Below, piece after piece: positions 24,437 to 33,710 of a stretch of 64,000 nt of DNA. Below the pieces are notes generated by a model that had not been told where the DNA came from, did not search any database, and saw only the letters and a program-made list of their open reading frames with translations. Source of the DNA: Clostridia bacterium (GTDB lineage: Bacteria; Bacillota; Clostridia; Peptostreptococcales; Anaerovoracaceae); assembly GCA_910575405.1 (NCBI GenBank), contig CAJTER010000015.1:1-64000 (forward strand). The letters are read 5' to 3'. The position numbers and the translations under genes were made by a program. Numbering within the stretch: position 1 is the stretch's first letter; every line of letters begins with the position of its first letter.

Positions 24437-25810
24437 ATGATCCACCAATATAAAATGAACGGCTATAACATTGTTCTGGATGTGGAAAGCGGCTGCATCC
24501 ATACGGTAGACGATGTGGCTTACGATATTATTGAGCTGTATGAAAGCAAACCCCTGAATGAAATTACGGAAATTATCACAAAGCGCCATGGTGTAACCGA
24601 AGCCGATGTACTGGAAGTGGCTGAGGATCTGGAAACCCTTCGGAAAGAAAATAAGCTCTTTACACAGGATATCTTCTCTGGACAGGCAGAGCTGTTCAAG
24701 CAGCGCCAGTCCGTTGTCAAGGCTCTGTGTCTTCACGTTGCCCATGCCTGCAATATGAACTGCAGCTACTGTTTCGCGGGGAAAGGGGAATACCACGGGG
24801 AACAGGCCATAATGTCCTATGATGTGGGAAAGCGCGCATTGGACTGGCTCATCGAAAATTCCGGTTCCCGAAAAAATCTGGAGGTTGACTTCTTTGGCGG
24901 CGAACCTCTTTTGAATATGGAAGTGGTAAAAAAACTGGTAGCTTATGGACGTTCCCGAGAAGCGGAGTGTGGGAAGCGATTCCGCTTTACTCTTACAACC
25001 AACGGTCTGCTCCTTGATGATGAAATTATTGAGTTTGCGAATCAGGAAATGAGCAATGTGGTTATCAGTCTGGACGGCAGAAAGCAGATCAACGACCGCA
25101 TGCGGAAAACCCATGAAAATGAAGGAACATACGAAGCCATCCTGCCGGCATTCCAAAAGCTGGCACAAAGCCGTAACCAAAAGGATTACTATATGCGGGG
25201 AACGTATACCCACTATAATACGGATTTTACAAACGACATCCTTCACATGGCCGACTTGGGATTTAAAGAACTTTCCATGGAACCGGTAGTTGCCCCACCG
25301 GATGCGCCATATGCTCTTACAGAGGAGGATCTGCCAAAGCTGCTGTCCGAATACGACCGCCTTGCTGCTGAAATGCTGAAACGAAAGCGTGAAAAAAAGG
25401 GACGCGACTTTCAATTCTATCATTATATGATCGACCTGACAGGCGGCCCCTGTATTGTAAAACGCATCTCCGGATGCGGCGTGGGTACCGAATATATGGC
25501 GGTTACTCCTGCCGGCGACTTTTACCCCTGCCATCAATTTGTAGGGGATGAAAAATTTCTGCTGGGCAATGTATGGGATGGAATTACAAACCATGCCGCA
25601 TGCATCCCCTTTAAAGAGTGCAACATTTATTCCCACTCAGAATGCCGGGATTGCTTTGCCAAGCTCTACTGCAGCGGCGGCTGTGCTGCCAACGCATACC
25701 ATGCCACAGGCTCTGTCACCGGGATTTATGAACTGGGCTGTCAGCTGCACAAAAAAAGAATTGAATGCGCCATTATGCTGAAAGCTGCTGAATTATGCGA
25801 AAATCTTTAA
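24437..25810 (+). CDS. scfB: Radical SAM SCIFF peptide maturase (SPASM domain)
   Basis: ScfB installs thioether cross-links in SCIFF with S-adenosylmethionine radical chemistry. The 457-residue protein has an N-terminal peptide-binding region like PqqD (YNIVLDVESGCIHTVDD), the radical SAM motif CNMNCSYC (about residues 99-106) and the GGEPLLN loop. The SPASM domain at the C-terminus binds two more clusters, with Cys in SGCGVG, YPCHQF, ECNIYSHSECRDC, YCSGGCAANA and GCQLHKKRIEC. The ATG at 24437 has AAAGAGG six bases upstream; an in-frame TTG at 24422 is less likely. It follows scfA by 110 bases. Confidence 0.96.
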   Translation: MIHQYKMNGYNIVLDVESGCIHTVDDVAYDIIELYESKPLNEITEIITKRHGVTEADVLEVAEDLETLRKENKLFTQDIFSGQAELFKQRQSVVKALCLHVAHACNMNCSYCFAGKGEYHGEQAIMSYDVGKRALDWLIENSGSRKNLEVDFFGGEPLLNMEVVKKLVAYGRSREAECGKRFRFTLTTNGLLLDDEIIEFANQEMSNVVISLDGRKQINDRMRKTHENEGTYEAILPAFQKLAQSRNQKDYYMRGTYTHYNTDFTNDILHMADLGFKELSMEPVVAPPDAPYALTEEDLPKLLSEYDRLAAEMLKRKREKKGRDFQFYHYMIDLTGGPCIVKRISGCGVGTEYMAVTPAGDFYPCHQFVGDEKFLLGNVWDGITNHAACIPFKECNIYSHSECRDCFAKLYCSGGCAANAYHATGSVTGIYELGCQLHKKRIECAIMLKAAELCENL

Positions 25811-25812
25811 CG

Positions 25813-25846
25813 AAAAGACCGGGCGGGTATATCCGTCCGGTCTTTT
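25813..25846. terminator. Bidirectional terminator
   Basis: A 14-bp stem with AAAAGACCGG on one side and CCGGTCTTTT on the other, six-base loop. The flanking A and T runs allow it to end both scfB on the plus strand and the convergent coiled-coil gene on the minus strand. Confidence 0.8.
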
Positions 25847-25857
25847 ATCACGATATG

Positions 25858-26223
25858 TTACGATAGGCTTTCTAATCTTTTGCTGTGCAAAGATACAACC
25901 TGCTTTAAAATCTCTACATCCTGGCAAGCGACTTCCATACGCTCTGCCCCTTTGGAATATCGCTCATAAGCCCCCACATAACACTGCCTGACTTCCTTCA
26001 GGATCGGGAGTATTTGGTTCTCCGTCATTAATTCCAGGTGCACAAGGCGCCCCTCCAAGCCGTTCACCCGCCCCTCCAGACCGTTGATCCGCTCATCCTG
26101 GCCGTCAAACCGCTTTTCCAAACTAGTCAGTCTGTCCTCCACCCTGTCTAGCTGCTCCCGTACAGGCTTAAGATGCACCTGCATCATATTGGACATCTCC
26201 AGCAGCATTTCTTCATTTGTCAT
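25858..26223 (-). CDS. Small coiled-coil protein of unknown function
   Basis: The 121-residue protein has no signal peptide or membrane segment. From about residue 20 to 75 it is a continuous coiled coil with a repeated unit (GQDERINGLEGRVNGLEGRL) and heptad spacing, and the rest is helical with MTENQILPILKEVRQCYVGAYERY. The ATG at 26223 has a strong AAGGGGGAG site; an upstream in-frame Met at 26265 has none. Such proteins are often phage-derived or scaffold-like, but I cannot assign a role. It shares a terminator with scfB. Confidence 0.7.
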   Translation of the reverse strand: MTNEEMLLEMSNMMQVHLKPVREQLDRVEDRLTSLEKRFDGQDERINGLEGRVNGLEGRLVHLELMTENQILPILKEVRQCYVGAYERYSKGAERMEVACQDVEILKQVVSLHSKRLESLS

Positions 26224-26312
26224 GGCTACTCTCCCCCTTTCTTTATAATGAAAAAAGTATATCACCTCAATCAGGCGGTGTCAATAGAGAAAATGTAATT
26301 TTATGTATTTTT

Positions 26313-28148
26313 TTACTTATTATTCAATTTTGTATATTCTTGAATAACCTTCAGGAACGCCTCCCCATACTTTTCGAACTTTACTTCGCCTACACCGGAA
26401 ACCGCCAGCATCTCTGCCTTTGTCTGCGGATGCCTTCTGCACATATCCCCCAGTGTCTTGTCTGCAAATACTACATACGGCGGCACGCTCTGCGTTCTGG
26501 CAATCTGTGTACGAAGTGCCCGCAGCGCTTCGAAAAGCTGGGCATCCGCTTCCTCATAGACCGTCTTTTTCTTTCCTTCCTGTTTTTTCACAGGCTCTTT
26601 TTCCTTTGCAGCCTTCATAACCAGGGTTTCCTCTTTTCGCAAAACAGCTCCTGCTTTCGGCCCCAGCTGCAGGATACTGTAGCGATCGTCCGTCTGAATT
26701 AGATAATCATTGAGCAAAAGATGATCTGCCACCTGGCGTAGGAAATGAATGGATTTGTCCGATTCCATGCTGTAATAATCATTTTCATCCAGATAATAAC
26801 GGCGGATTTTTTCCGTATTGCTCCCATGGACAGCATCAAGAATAACCGTCAGTCCATAACGCTGACCGCTGCTGTAAACACAACCAATAATACTTCTGGC
26901 AACTTTTGTAATGTCCCGTTCTTCAAACTGAGTCAGGCAGTTGATACAGTTTCCGCAGTAGCCGGGTGAACGCTCGCCAAAATATGCCAGCATATAATTC
27001 CTGAGACATTCATTTGTATGACAGTAAAAGGTCATTTTTCTCAGCCGCATCCTCTCCCTCTCACGGATCAGCTCCCTCTGGTTTTCATCCAACTCTTCAT
27101 TTTCATTATCCTTTTCAATAAAGAACTGATTGGTCACTACATCCTTTGCACCGTAAAGCAGGATACAGTCCGCCTTTTCACCGTCTCTTCCTGCTCTTCC
27201 GGCCTCCTGATAGTAGCTCTCTATATTCTTGGGCATATTATAATGAATGACAAAATTGACATTGGATTTATCAATTCCCATACCAAAGGCATTGGTGGCC
27301 ACCATAACCGGTTTTACATCATAAATAAAATCATCCTGATTCTGCCGTCTCTCCTCGTCGGACAGCCCTGCATGATAGCGGGTAGCTGCGATGCCGTCCG
27401 CCTTCAGCCTGTCGCACACCTCCTCCACCAGCTTGCGGGTGAGGCAGTAAATAATGCCGCTTTTTCCCGGATGTGTATCAATATAGTTTTTTAAAACCTG
27501 ATATTTATTGCCTGGTTTTTGTACGGAAAAAAATAAATTTTCCCGATCAAAGCCAGTCGTTAAAATCGTCGGCTCATGAAGCCTTAAAATCTTCACAACA
27601 TCTTCCCTTACCTGCTTTGTGGCTGTTGCTGTAAAAGCACTGATAACAGGGCGTTCTTTCAGAAGTTCTGTAAACTCCAGAATTTTCAGGTAGCTGGGCC
27701 GAAAGTCCTGTCCCCATTGTGAAACACAGTGAGCTTCATCTACAGTTATCATATCGATCTTTACTGTTCTGGCAAAATCCAAAAATTCGCGGTTCATCAG
27801 ACGTTCTGGCGCTACATATACGATTTTGTAAGTCCCTCTCTTCGCATATTCCAGCGCTTTATAGTATTGTCCGGGGGTCAGAGAACGGTTAAAATATGCA
27901 CCGCGGATCCCGGCCTGCTTCAGTGAGGCAACCTGATCCTTCATAAGAGAAATCAATGGGGTGATGACAAGCGTAATCCCCTCCATCATAATTGCCGGAA
28001 GCTGATAACAAATGGACTTTCCCGCTCCTGTAGGCATGATTCCAAAGGTATCCTTTCCGCTTAAAATGCTGTCAATCAAAACCTCCTGTCCTTCCCGGAA
28101 GGAGTCATATCCAAAATACTTTTTCAGTAATTGTTCTTTTGTGTTCAT
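26313..28148 (-). CDS. recQ: ATP-dependent DNA helicase RecQ
   Basis: RecQ unwinds DNA 3' to 5' in recombination and fork repair. The 611-residue protein has the Walker A motif in IMPTGAGKSICYQLPA, the DEAH box VDEAHCVSQWGQDFRPSY, motif V and VI (ATNAFGMGIDKSNV, YYQEAGRAGRDGE), the zinc-binding Cys cluster (CHTNECLRNYML, YCGNCINC), a winged-helix RQC region and a C-terminal HRDC domain (LFEALRALRTQIARTQ... MLAVSGVGEVKFEKYGE). All parts of the standard domain set are present. It is a single-gene unit between two short intergenic regions. Confidence 0.97.
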   Translation of the reverse strand: MNTKEQLLKKYFGYDSFREGQEVLIDSILSGKDTFGIMPTGAGKSICYQLPAIMMEGITLVITPLISLMKDQVASLKQAGIRGAYFNRSLTPGQYYKALEYAKRGTYKIVYVAPERLMNREFLDFARTVKIDMITVDEAHCVSQWGQDFRPSYLKILEFTELLKERPVISAFTATATKQVREDVVKILRLHEPTILTTGFDRENLFFSVQKPGNKYQVLKNYIDTHPGKSGIIYCLTRKLVEEVCDRLKADGIAATRYHAGLSDEERRQNQDDFIYDVKPVMVATNAFGMGIDKSNVNFVIHYNMPKNIESYYQEAGRAGRDGEKADCILLYGAKDVVTNQFFIEKDNENEELDENQRELIRERERMRLRKMTFYCHTNECLRNYMLAYFGERSPGYCGNCINCLTQFEERDITKVARSIIGCVYSSGQRYGLTVILDAVHGSNTEKIRRYYLDENDYYSMESDKSIHFLRQVADHLLLNDYLIQTDDRYSILQLGPKAGAVLRKEETLVMKAAKEKEPVKKQEGKKKTVYEEADAQLFEALRALRTQIARTQSVPPYVVFADKTLGDMCRRHPQTKAEMLAVSGVGEVKFEKYGEAFLKVIQEYTKLNNK

Positions 28149-28243
28149 ATTGGTCTCTTTCTTTAGGTTTTACCTGCAATCCATTTTTTACCATTATAGG
28201 ACAGAATTTCTTTCATTGCAAGAGAAAATTCACAAAATCTTAA

Positions 28244-28272
28244 TTGAAATCTATAGAAAATAGGTTTATGAT
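28244..28272 (+). promoter_or_regulatory. Promoter of the PHP gene
   Basis: TTGAAA (28244-28249), a 17-base spacer, then TATGAT (28267-28272). The start site about seven bases on, near 28279, coincides with the first base of the leader hairpin. Confidence 0.65.
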
Positions 28273-28278
28273 AAAAAT

Positions 28279-28353
28279 AACAAAGTCAGCTGCGCCGATT
28301 CCTTTGCAGGGATAGACTTTGTTGATATTCCAGAAATATCGAAACGATATTTC
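28279..28353 (+). promoter_or_regulatory. Structured 5' leader of the PHP gene (two hairpins)
   Basis: The predicted leader runs about 106 bases. Hairpin 1 has a nine-bp closing stem, AACAAAGTC (28279-28287) with GACTTTGTT (28315-28323), enclosing an asymmetric internal loop and a second stem CTGC (28290-28293) with GCAG (28306-28309). Hairpin 2 is a perfect nine-bp stem GAAATATCG/CGATATTTC (28333-28353) with an AAA loop. No T run follows, so any control would act on translation or stability. No known riboswitch class is recognised. Confidence 0.5.
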
Positions 28354-28384
28354 CTACATAATAAAAAAGAAAGCTGGGATTCGT

Positions 28385-29158
28385 ATGAAATTTGATCTGC
28401 ATTGCCATACAAAAGAAGGCTCCATCGACTCAAAGGTTACGATTGAGCGTTATATAGAACTGCTGAGGGAAAAAGGCTTTGATGGCTTTATGATTACGGA
28501 CCATAATTCCTATAAAGGCTGCAAAGCCTGGGATCAGATGAGGGACAAAGTGGAGCATCAAGGTTTTACAGTCCTCCGTGGAGTTGAATATGATACAAAG
28601 GATGCGGGACATATTCTGGTCATTATGCCGGATAATCTCTATCTTCCGATCCTGAATATCCGGGGAATGACGCTACGGCGCCTGCTCAAAATCGTTCACC
28701 GGTTCGGCGGAATTCTCGGACCTGCGCATCCCTTTGGGGTGAGAAGCTCAAGTGCCATGTATTTTAAAAAAATGAATATGTCGCTAATCGAACGCTTTGA
28801 TTTTATAGAAACCTTTAACACCTGTGAATCGGCACGCTCCAATGAGCTGGCACAGCAGCTGGCAGCGGAGCACAACCTTCCGACTTTTGCAGGCTCTGAT
28901 GCCCATGAGGAGCGTTATGTAGGTATGGCGGAAACAACACTACCCGGAGTTATTACCTGCAACAACGATCTGATCCATGCAGTGAAAGCACATCACCCTA
29001 TATCTGCTGCCGGAACCATCCGTGAGGTTACAGTAAAGGCAAAGCGAAAGGAACACTGGACCGGGGTCTGGGGTTTTAAGCTTTACAATCGTGGACTGGC
29101 AAAGCTGATATCTCCCTACCGGAAATACCATCACATGAAGCTTCCCTTCCGCTCCTAA
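28385..29158 (+). CDS. PHP-domain phosphoesterase
   Basis: This 257-residue protein belongs to the PHP family of metal-dependent phosphoesterases (related to YciV/TrpH and PolC PHP domains). Metal-binding residues are visible in KFDLHCHTKEGS at the N-terminus, GFMITDHNSYKGC, LRGVEYD, LGPAHPFG, and SDAHEERYVG. Members hydrolyse 3'-5' oligonucleotides or phosphohistidinol-like substrates; the substrate here is not clear. The ATG at 28385 is chosen because the family starts at MKFDLHCHT; an upstream in-frame TTG lies inside the leader hairpin. The ribosome site is weak. It converges with the MBL gene. Confidence 0.88.
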   Translation: MKFDLHCHTKEGSIDSKVTIERYIELLREKGFDGFMITDHNSYKGCKAWDQMRDKVEHQGFTVLRGVEYDTKDAGHILVIMPDNLYLPILNIRGMTLRRLLKIVHRFGGILGPAHPFGVRSSSAMYFKKMNMSLIERFDFIETFNTCESARSNELAQQLAAEHNLPTFAGSDAHEERYVGMAETTLPGVITCNNDLIHAVKAHHPISAAGTIREVTVKAKRKEHWTGVWGFKLYNRGLAKLISPYRKYHHMKLPFRS

Positions 29159-29178
29159 GGAAACAGAATTGCACAGCG

Positions 29179-30111
29179 CTATTTCTGCTTCCTCAGCGTG
29201 TTGAGCAATACCTTTACAATATGCCTGGAATTAATCATAAATGCTTCATAGGGCTGTTCTTGGGCTTTTATGGGATCCCAGTATTTTTTAGCGTACCTTT
29301 CAAAGATTTCTTCTTCAGTCATGCCTTCTGACATGAGCTGTCCCAGATATTCCATCTTTTCGTTCAATTCTGCCTCATAAAGCGCCCAGTAGGTTTCATT
29401 GAACTCCTGCGGGATCATCCCAAAATGAGGCAGTACGATATAATTTGCCCCGCAGCTTTTGCACCGCTTAAAGGACTCCATAGCATCCTCATAGCTTTTT
29501 AAGATAGGCGTGTGGACGTAATCCAGCCGTTCCAGAATACCGGTGCTTTCGCTGGCAAATAAAATGCGATCTGGCTCCAGCAAAAAACTGAGCGAACAAT
29601 CCGTATGGCCCTTGGTTTCCAAAACAAGCAGCTCCCATGCTCCCAGTACGATCCGGTCACCATCCCCTATCACCTCGTCCACTGCAAGCTTTTCAGTCAG
29701 AATCTCAAAGGAGGATCCAGGCGCGTATTGTTCCCTTGCCGTTTCCCCCAGCTCTTTCATCAGCTTTCGCGCGCCTGGCCGCACAAGGATCTCCCGTACA
29801 TGAGATGCTCCCAGCGCAATAGCCTCTGGATAAGCCCGCTTTACATAAGGCAGCGCCCCGATATGATCGTAATGACTGTGGCTCAAAAGGATATAATCCA
29901 AACTTCTGCCCTCAAGTTCTTTTCTGATGTTTTCTACAAGGGTATCTGCGCAGTAAGCCATCCCGCAGTCCAGGAGAGCTGTCTTCTCGCTGCCGCAGAT
30001 CAGAATCGCTTCCCCGCCGTGCCCTGCCGTCACCCGGCTGATTCCGTCCGGAAAACCAAAGCGGTCATGTTCTTCCCCAAAAATGTTAAAAAGATCCTGC
30101 TGTATTTTCAT
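29179..30111 (-). CDS. Metallo-beta-lactamase fold hydrolase
   Basis: The 310-residue protein has an MBL fold with the metal motif LLSHSHYDHIGALPY (HxHxDH), a further His in TKGHTDCSLSF, an acidic ligand in LLDCGMAYC/ASESTG and a late His in VLPHFG. The C-terminal 100 residues are helical. The overall form is like glyoxalase II-type or quorum-lactonase-type hydrolases, but the substrate cannot be assigned. The start at 30111 has GGAAGG eight bases upstream; an in-frame ATG at 30144 is possible. It follows rarD by 90 bases. Confidence 0.88.
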   Translation of the reverse strand: MKIQQDLFNIFGEEHDRFGFPDGISRVTAGHGGEAILICGSEKTALLDCGMAYCADTLVENIRKELEGRSLDYILLSHSHYDHIGALPYVKRAYPEAIALGASHVREILVRPGARKLMKELGETAREQYAPGSSFEILTEKLAVDEVIGDGDRIVLGAWELLVLETKGHTDCSLSFLLEPDRILFASESTGILERLDYVHTPILKSYEDAMESFKRCKSCGANYIVLPHFGMIPQEFNETYWALYEAELNEKMEYLGQLMSEGMTEEEIFERYAKKYWDPIKAQEQPYEAFMINSRHIVKVLLNTLRKQK

Positions 30112-30201
30112 ACCTTCATCCTTCCCGCTCGCATTTCGCATCATACCGGCAGATTTGAAAACTTACTTTCAAACGCCTCACTTCAGCTTTGCTTGCAATC
30201 G

Positions 30202-31122
30202 CTATAACTGGCCGTCTGTATCCGTTTCTTCTCCCCGGCTGTCCCTGTACTCACCTGCTGAAAAGAAAACAAGGCCGATCCAGATAACCATAAAGGCAGC
30301 AAACTGTATCTTATCAAAGGGCTCTTTTAGCAGGAAAATACCGATGATTAAAGCAAGGGATGGAGATATATATTCCAGAATCCCTAATGTTACCAGGGGA
30401 ATTTTGTTTGCCGCCGATGCAAATAATCCCAGAGGCAGCGCTGTACAAAACCCTACCATAAGAAGCAGGATATACTGATATGGCGCTCCCACTCCCAATG
30501 CCCCCTGCCCTGTCGCTTCCAGATAAATAAGAATTACAAGTGCAATCGGGGACAAAAACATCGTTTCATATAAAAGGGACAGCATAGCTGGCAGCTCTGA
30601 ACTTTTTTTAATTGCAGCATAAATGGCAAATGTCAATGCCAGGCCCAGCGCAATCAGCGGTACTTCCATAAAGTGAAGGAGCACCATTACAACTCCTGCA
30701 CATGCAAGGACAAATGCGATAAGCTTGTACCTGGTCAGCTTTTCCTTAAAAAAGAAAATTCCGAACATACAGACCACTAGAGGCTCTATGTAATACCCAA
30801 TACAGGTCTGAATCACGTGATCCGCATTGACTGCCCAGATATAAATGCTCCAGTTAGCCGTAATCAGCACGCCTGCAATAAAGTACTTGAGCTTGACGCC
30901 TTTTTCTCTGAGAGGCGCCTTAATGCCTTCCATTCCATACAGCTTCAGTGCCGCAAAGAAACAGACGACTCCTACCAGAAAAATCCGGTAAAAAATGATG
31001 ACAGATGACTCTATGGGCCGCAGCGCCTGCCAGTACACGGGCAGGATTCCCCACAGCACGGAACAGGACAAGGAGCACAAAAGCCCTGTTCGGTATTGCT
31101 GTTTTTCCAATTTTTGCTCCAT
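30202..31122 (-). CDS. rarD: RarD-type EamA/DMT transporter
   Basis: The 306-residue protein has ten hydrophobic segments in two repeats of the EamA fold, as in the drug/metabolite transporter superfamily. The signature SCSVLWGILPVYWQAL and SSVIIFYRIFLV near the N-terminus, NWSIYIWAVNADHV and GYYIEPLVV are characteristic of RarD (RhaT subfamily). The transported compound is unknown. The ATG at 31122 follows AGAGG and is preferred to the in-frame ATG at 31146. It is probably co-transcribed with the MBL gene. Confidence 0.9.
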   Translation of the reverse strand: MEQKLEKQQYRTGLLCSLSCSVLWGILPVYWQALRPIESSVIIFYRIFLVGVVCFFAALKLYGMEGIKAPLREKGVKLKYFIAGVLITANWSIYIWAVNADHVIQTCIGYYIEPLVVCMFGIFFFKEKLTRYKLIAFVLACAGVVMVLLHFMEVPLIALGLALTFAIYAAIKKSSELPAMLSLLYETMFLSPIALVILIYLEATGQGALGVGAPYQYILLLMVGFCTALPLGLFASAANKIPLVTLGILEYISPSLALIIGIFLLKEPFDKIQFAAFMVIWIGLVFFSAGEYRDSRGEETDTDGQL

Positions 31123-31202
31123 GATTTCCTCTTTCCTGATGCGCATTTCGCATCATCGTGTCTAACAGTCTCTAAAATCAGAATACCCGATTATCATAAC
31201 AT

Positions 31203-31240
31203 TAAAAAAATGGAAAAGCAAGATACAGCTTGCCTTTCCA
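31203..31240 (-). terminator. Terminator of the ABC exporter operon
   Basis: On the minus strand a 12-bp stem (one G-T pair) from TGGAAAGGCAAG and CTTGCTTTTCCA with a six-base loop is followed by seven T residues, 36 bases after the stop of the second ABC gene. Confidence 0.8.
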
Positions 31241-31275
31241 TTAATGAAAGTATGAATCCCTGCTGATTGCAGTAT

Positions 31276-33708
31276 CTAATTGATATCGGTTCTGCTCAAA
31301 ATAGCGGCAGGCCGTTTTCGCATGGTCCGAAATACCGGCAGCAGGCCAAATACCAGGTTGAAGCCATACAGCAGCAGTACGCATACGCCCATGACAGGGG
31401 GCGAGACTAAAAACATATTGGAAAACATGGCATACCCGGATAGCTTGCGAAGGATATAGGCCATGAAGAGAAAGCCCGGCACACTTGCCATGGTGGTAAT
31501 TGCAAGGATTTCTCCCAGGAACATTTTGTAGATATCTCCTTTTTTAACGCCAATAGCCCGGTAAACACCGACTTCCTTTACTCTGGATAAAAAGGAGGCC
31601 CGGATGATCAAGAATATCTCAATAAAGGATATTGCCAGAACAACGCCTGCCATAATCAATGAGGAGCGGACAGAAGCCCAGATTCCATCCTTGTATTCTT
31701 TCTTGCTCTCTTCATATACATCCTTTACATTTACCTGCTGACCCTGCAGCTGAGAAATGGCGGCGCCCTTATTCTTTGGACAGATGGTAATATCGGACAT
31801 ACTTTTAAGCAGGCTGTACTGGATAGTCTTATTATTGACGAGGAAAAAATCCGTATTTTCTTGATCCGTATAGTAGCCGGTTACCTTCAGCTTGTGCTCT
31901 CCTGCATACACCGGGATTTCTTTATTCAGCGGCATTTCTTCTTTATGAATTTCGTTTACCAGCACCTCATAGTCTTTCTTTGGCCACTCTCCTTTTTTCA
32001 GTGTGATCGATTTTTTCTTCAGATGATAATCCAGCAGCGCCTCCCTCTGACTTTCTGCAGCTTCCTCCTCACCTTCATCTGCCTGTGTATTGGCCAGCAG
32101 GTTTATAAAGATGCCGCGATCTGCGTAAATACATGGACTTTTCAAATCGGTAATGCCGACAATTTTTAAATCCGGCATATTTGCTACAGCAATATCCTGT
32201 TTTAGAAAGTCCCTCGGTTCCCCGAATCCTGCCATTTTGGTATAGCTTTCATCAATTGCAGTCTGCAGAACCATAACGTCCACCACGATTTCCTTTTTAT
32301 TCTCCGGAAGCCTCCCATAGCGGATATCCGAGCTTCTCAGCCTTTTCCAATCCGAAAGGGATCCAAAAAGAGGCACGGATATGTTCTGCAGCTGGTAATA
32401 ATCCTTGTACATCATATTCATCACAATTTGGGAATCGCCAGGCATGATGTAATCAAAATCCGGATTTTTTTCATAGTCCCGATATGTTTTTATATCTGTA
32501 TTCTTGCTGACAATGGACAAATAAGATTTATCTGCCTTAACAAATTCATCATCTGTAATATCCAGCACACCGAACATATTGCTTACCGCAAAGGTAATGA
32601 ACATAGCTGAAACAAGAAAGCCAAGAAGCAGGATTTTTTTCAGCACCGGGTAATTAAAGACCGTTTTAAAGCCCTTTTTTATCATGGAAAAAGGATTGAG
32701 GATGGACGTATATCTGCGCCTTCCCTTTGCCGCCAGAAGCTTTCCGTCAAAGCTGTTTGCCAGGGATTCTTCTTTTGTCATTTCACGGTAGTGATCATCC
32801 ACCAGCGCGATGCTGGAATGTTCATCCGCAATTTCAAGGCGCGCAGCGCTGTCTTTGGTCTGAATGTAGATATTTCCGTTTCGTACAACGATGTTCAGGC
32901 CAATGGGGCTCTTTGTATCATTGTAAAAATCAATCTGGTACAGATCCGTCTGCAGCCGCTTGTGCTCTTTTATGTCCTTTAGATAAATATTGCTTTCCAG
33001 CCGATAATCCAGATTTTTCGCATGCTCATTTGCTTCATCGGAAATTACTTTTCCATCCTGAATGCGGATGATTCTGGAAGCGTAAAAATCAGCCAGCTTT
33101 TCTTCGTGGGTTACTAAAATAACCAGCTTTTCCTGGGAAATGGAGCGAATGATATTCATGACCTCCAGGGTATTTCGGCTGTCCAGATTTCCCGTGGGCT
33201 CATCTGCAATGACGATAGCAGGGTTTTTTACAATTGCTCTGGCAATGCCGACTCTCTGCCGCTCACCGCCGGAAAGCATATCTGCGTACCGGTTCCGATA
33301 TCGGTACATGCCCACCTTTTCCAATACGTAATTGACTTTTTCCTCAATCTCCTTTTTGTTTTTAACTCCTACCATTTTCAAAGCAAGCGCTACATTCTCA
33401 AAGACGGTCATATTATCCACCAGATTGTAATTCTGGAAAATGTAGCCTACGCTTAAGTTGCGGATTTCGTCGATTTTGCCGCTTCTTCTCTTTGTAATGC
33501 GCTGTCCGTTGATAAAGATCCTGCCGCCGTTTACTTTGTCCAGGCCGCCTATGGCATTGAGCAGCGTCGTCTTACCGCAGCCAGAGGGCCCCAGCAGCGC
33601 CACCAGCCCGGAATCCCCCATTTCCAGGGATGTATTGTTGACAACGTGAATCTGATTTTTCTTATGTTTGTTAAAATATTTATTTACATGCTGTAAGCTT
33701 ACCATCAT
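31276..33708 (-). CDS. ABC transporter, fused ATPase and FtsX-like permease (MacB type)
   Basis: The 810-residue protein fuses a nucleotide-binding domain to an FtsX-like permease. In the first 230 residues are Walker A GPSGCGKTTLLN, the signature LSGGERQRVGIARA, and Walker B VIADEPTGNLDS. A linker follows, then one membrane helix near 355-380, a large extracytoplasmic domain (about 390-680) and three membrane helices at the C-terminus (about 685-800), ending KRPAAILSRTD. Such proteins act in mechanotransmission or peptide/lipid export. It lies two bases after a related gene; the two probably form a heterodimer. Confidence 0.92.
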   Translation of the reverse strand: MMVSLQHVNKYFNKHKKNQIHVVNNTSLEMGDSGLVALLGPSGCGKTTLLNAIGGLDKVNGGRIFINGQRITKRRSGKIDEIRNLSVGYIFQNYNLVDNMTVFENVALALKMVGVKNKKEIEEKVNYVLEKVGMYRYRNRYADMLSGGERQRVGIARAIVKNPAIVIADEPTGNLDSRNTLEVMNIIRSISQEKLVILVTHEEKLADFYASRIIRIQDGKVISDEANEHAKNLDYRLESNIYLKDIKEHKRLQTDLYQIDFYNDTKSPIGLNIVVRNGNIYIQTKDSAARLEIADEHSSIALVDDHYREMTKEESLANSFDGKLLAAKGRRRYTSILNPFSMIKKGFKTVFNYPVLKKILLLGFLVSAMFITFAVSNMFGVLDITDDEFVKADKSYLSIVSKNTDIKTYRDYEKNPDFDYIMPGDSQIVMNMMYKDYYQLQNISVPLFGSLSDWKRLRSSDIRYGRLPENKKEIVVDVMVLQTAIDESYTKMAGFGEPRDFLKQDIAVANMPDLKIVGITDLKSPCIYADRGIFINLLANTQADEGEEEAAESQREALLDYHLKKKSITLKKGEWPKKDYEVLVNEIHKEEMPLNKEIPVYAGEHKLKVTGYYTDQENTDFFLVNNKTIQYSLLKSMSDITICPKNKGAAISQLQGQQVNVKDVYEESKKEYKDGIWASVRSSLIMAGVVLAISFIEIFLIIRASFLSRVKEVGVYRAIGVKKGDIYKMFLGEILAITTMASVPGFLFMAYILRKLSGYAMFSNMFLVSPPVMGVCVLLLYGFNLVFGLLPVFRTMRKRPAAILSRTDIN

Positions 33709-33710
33709 GG

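Noticed and set aside
24389-25636. 415-residue open frame antisense to scfB
   Set aside because: It is an exact shadow of the radical SAM gene, has no family motifs, and scfB has clear catalytic motifs.
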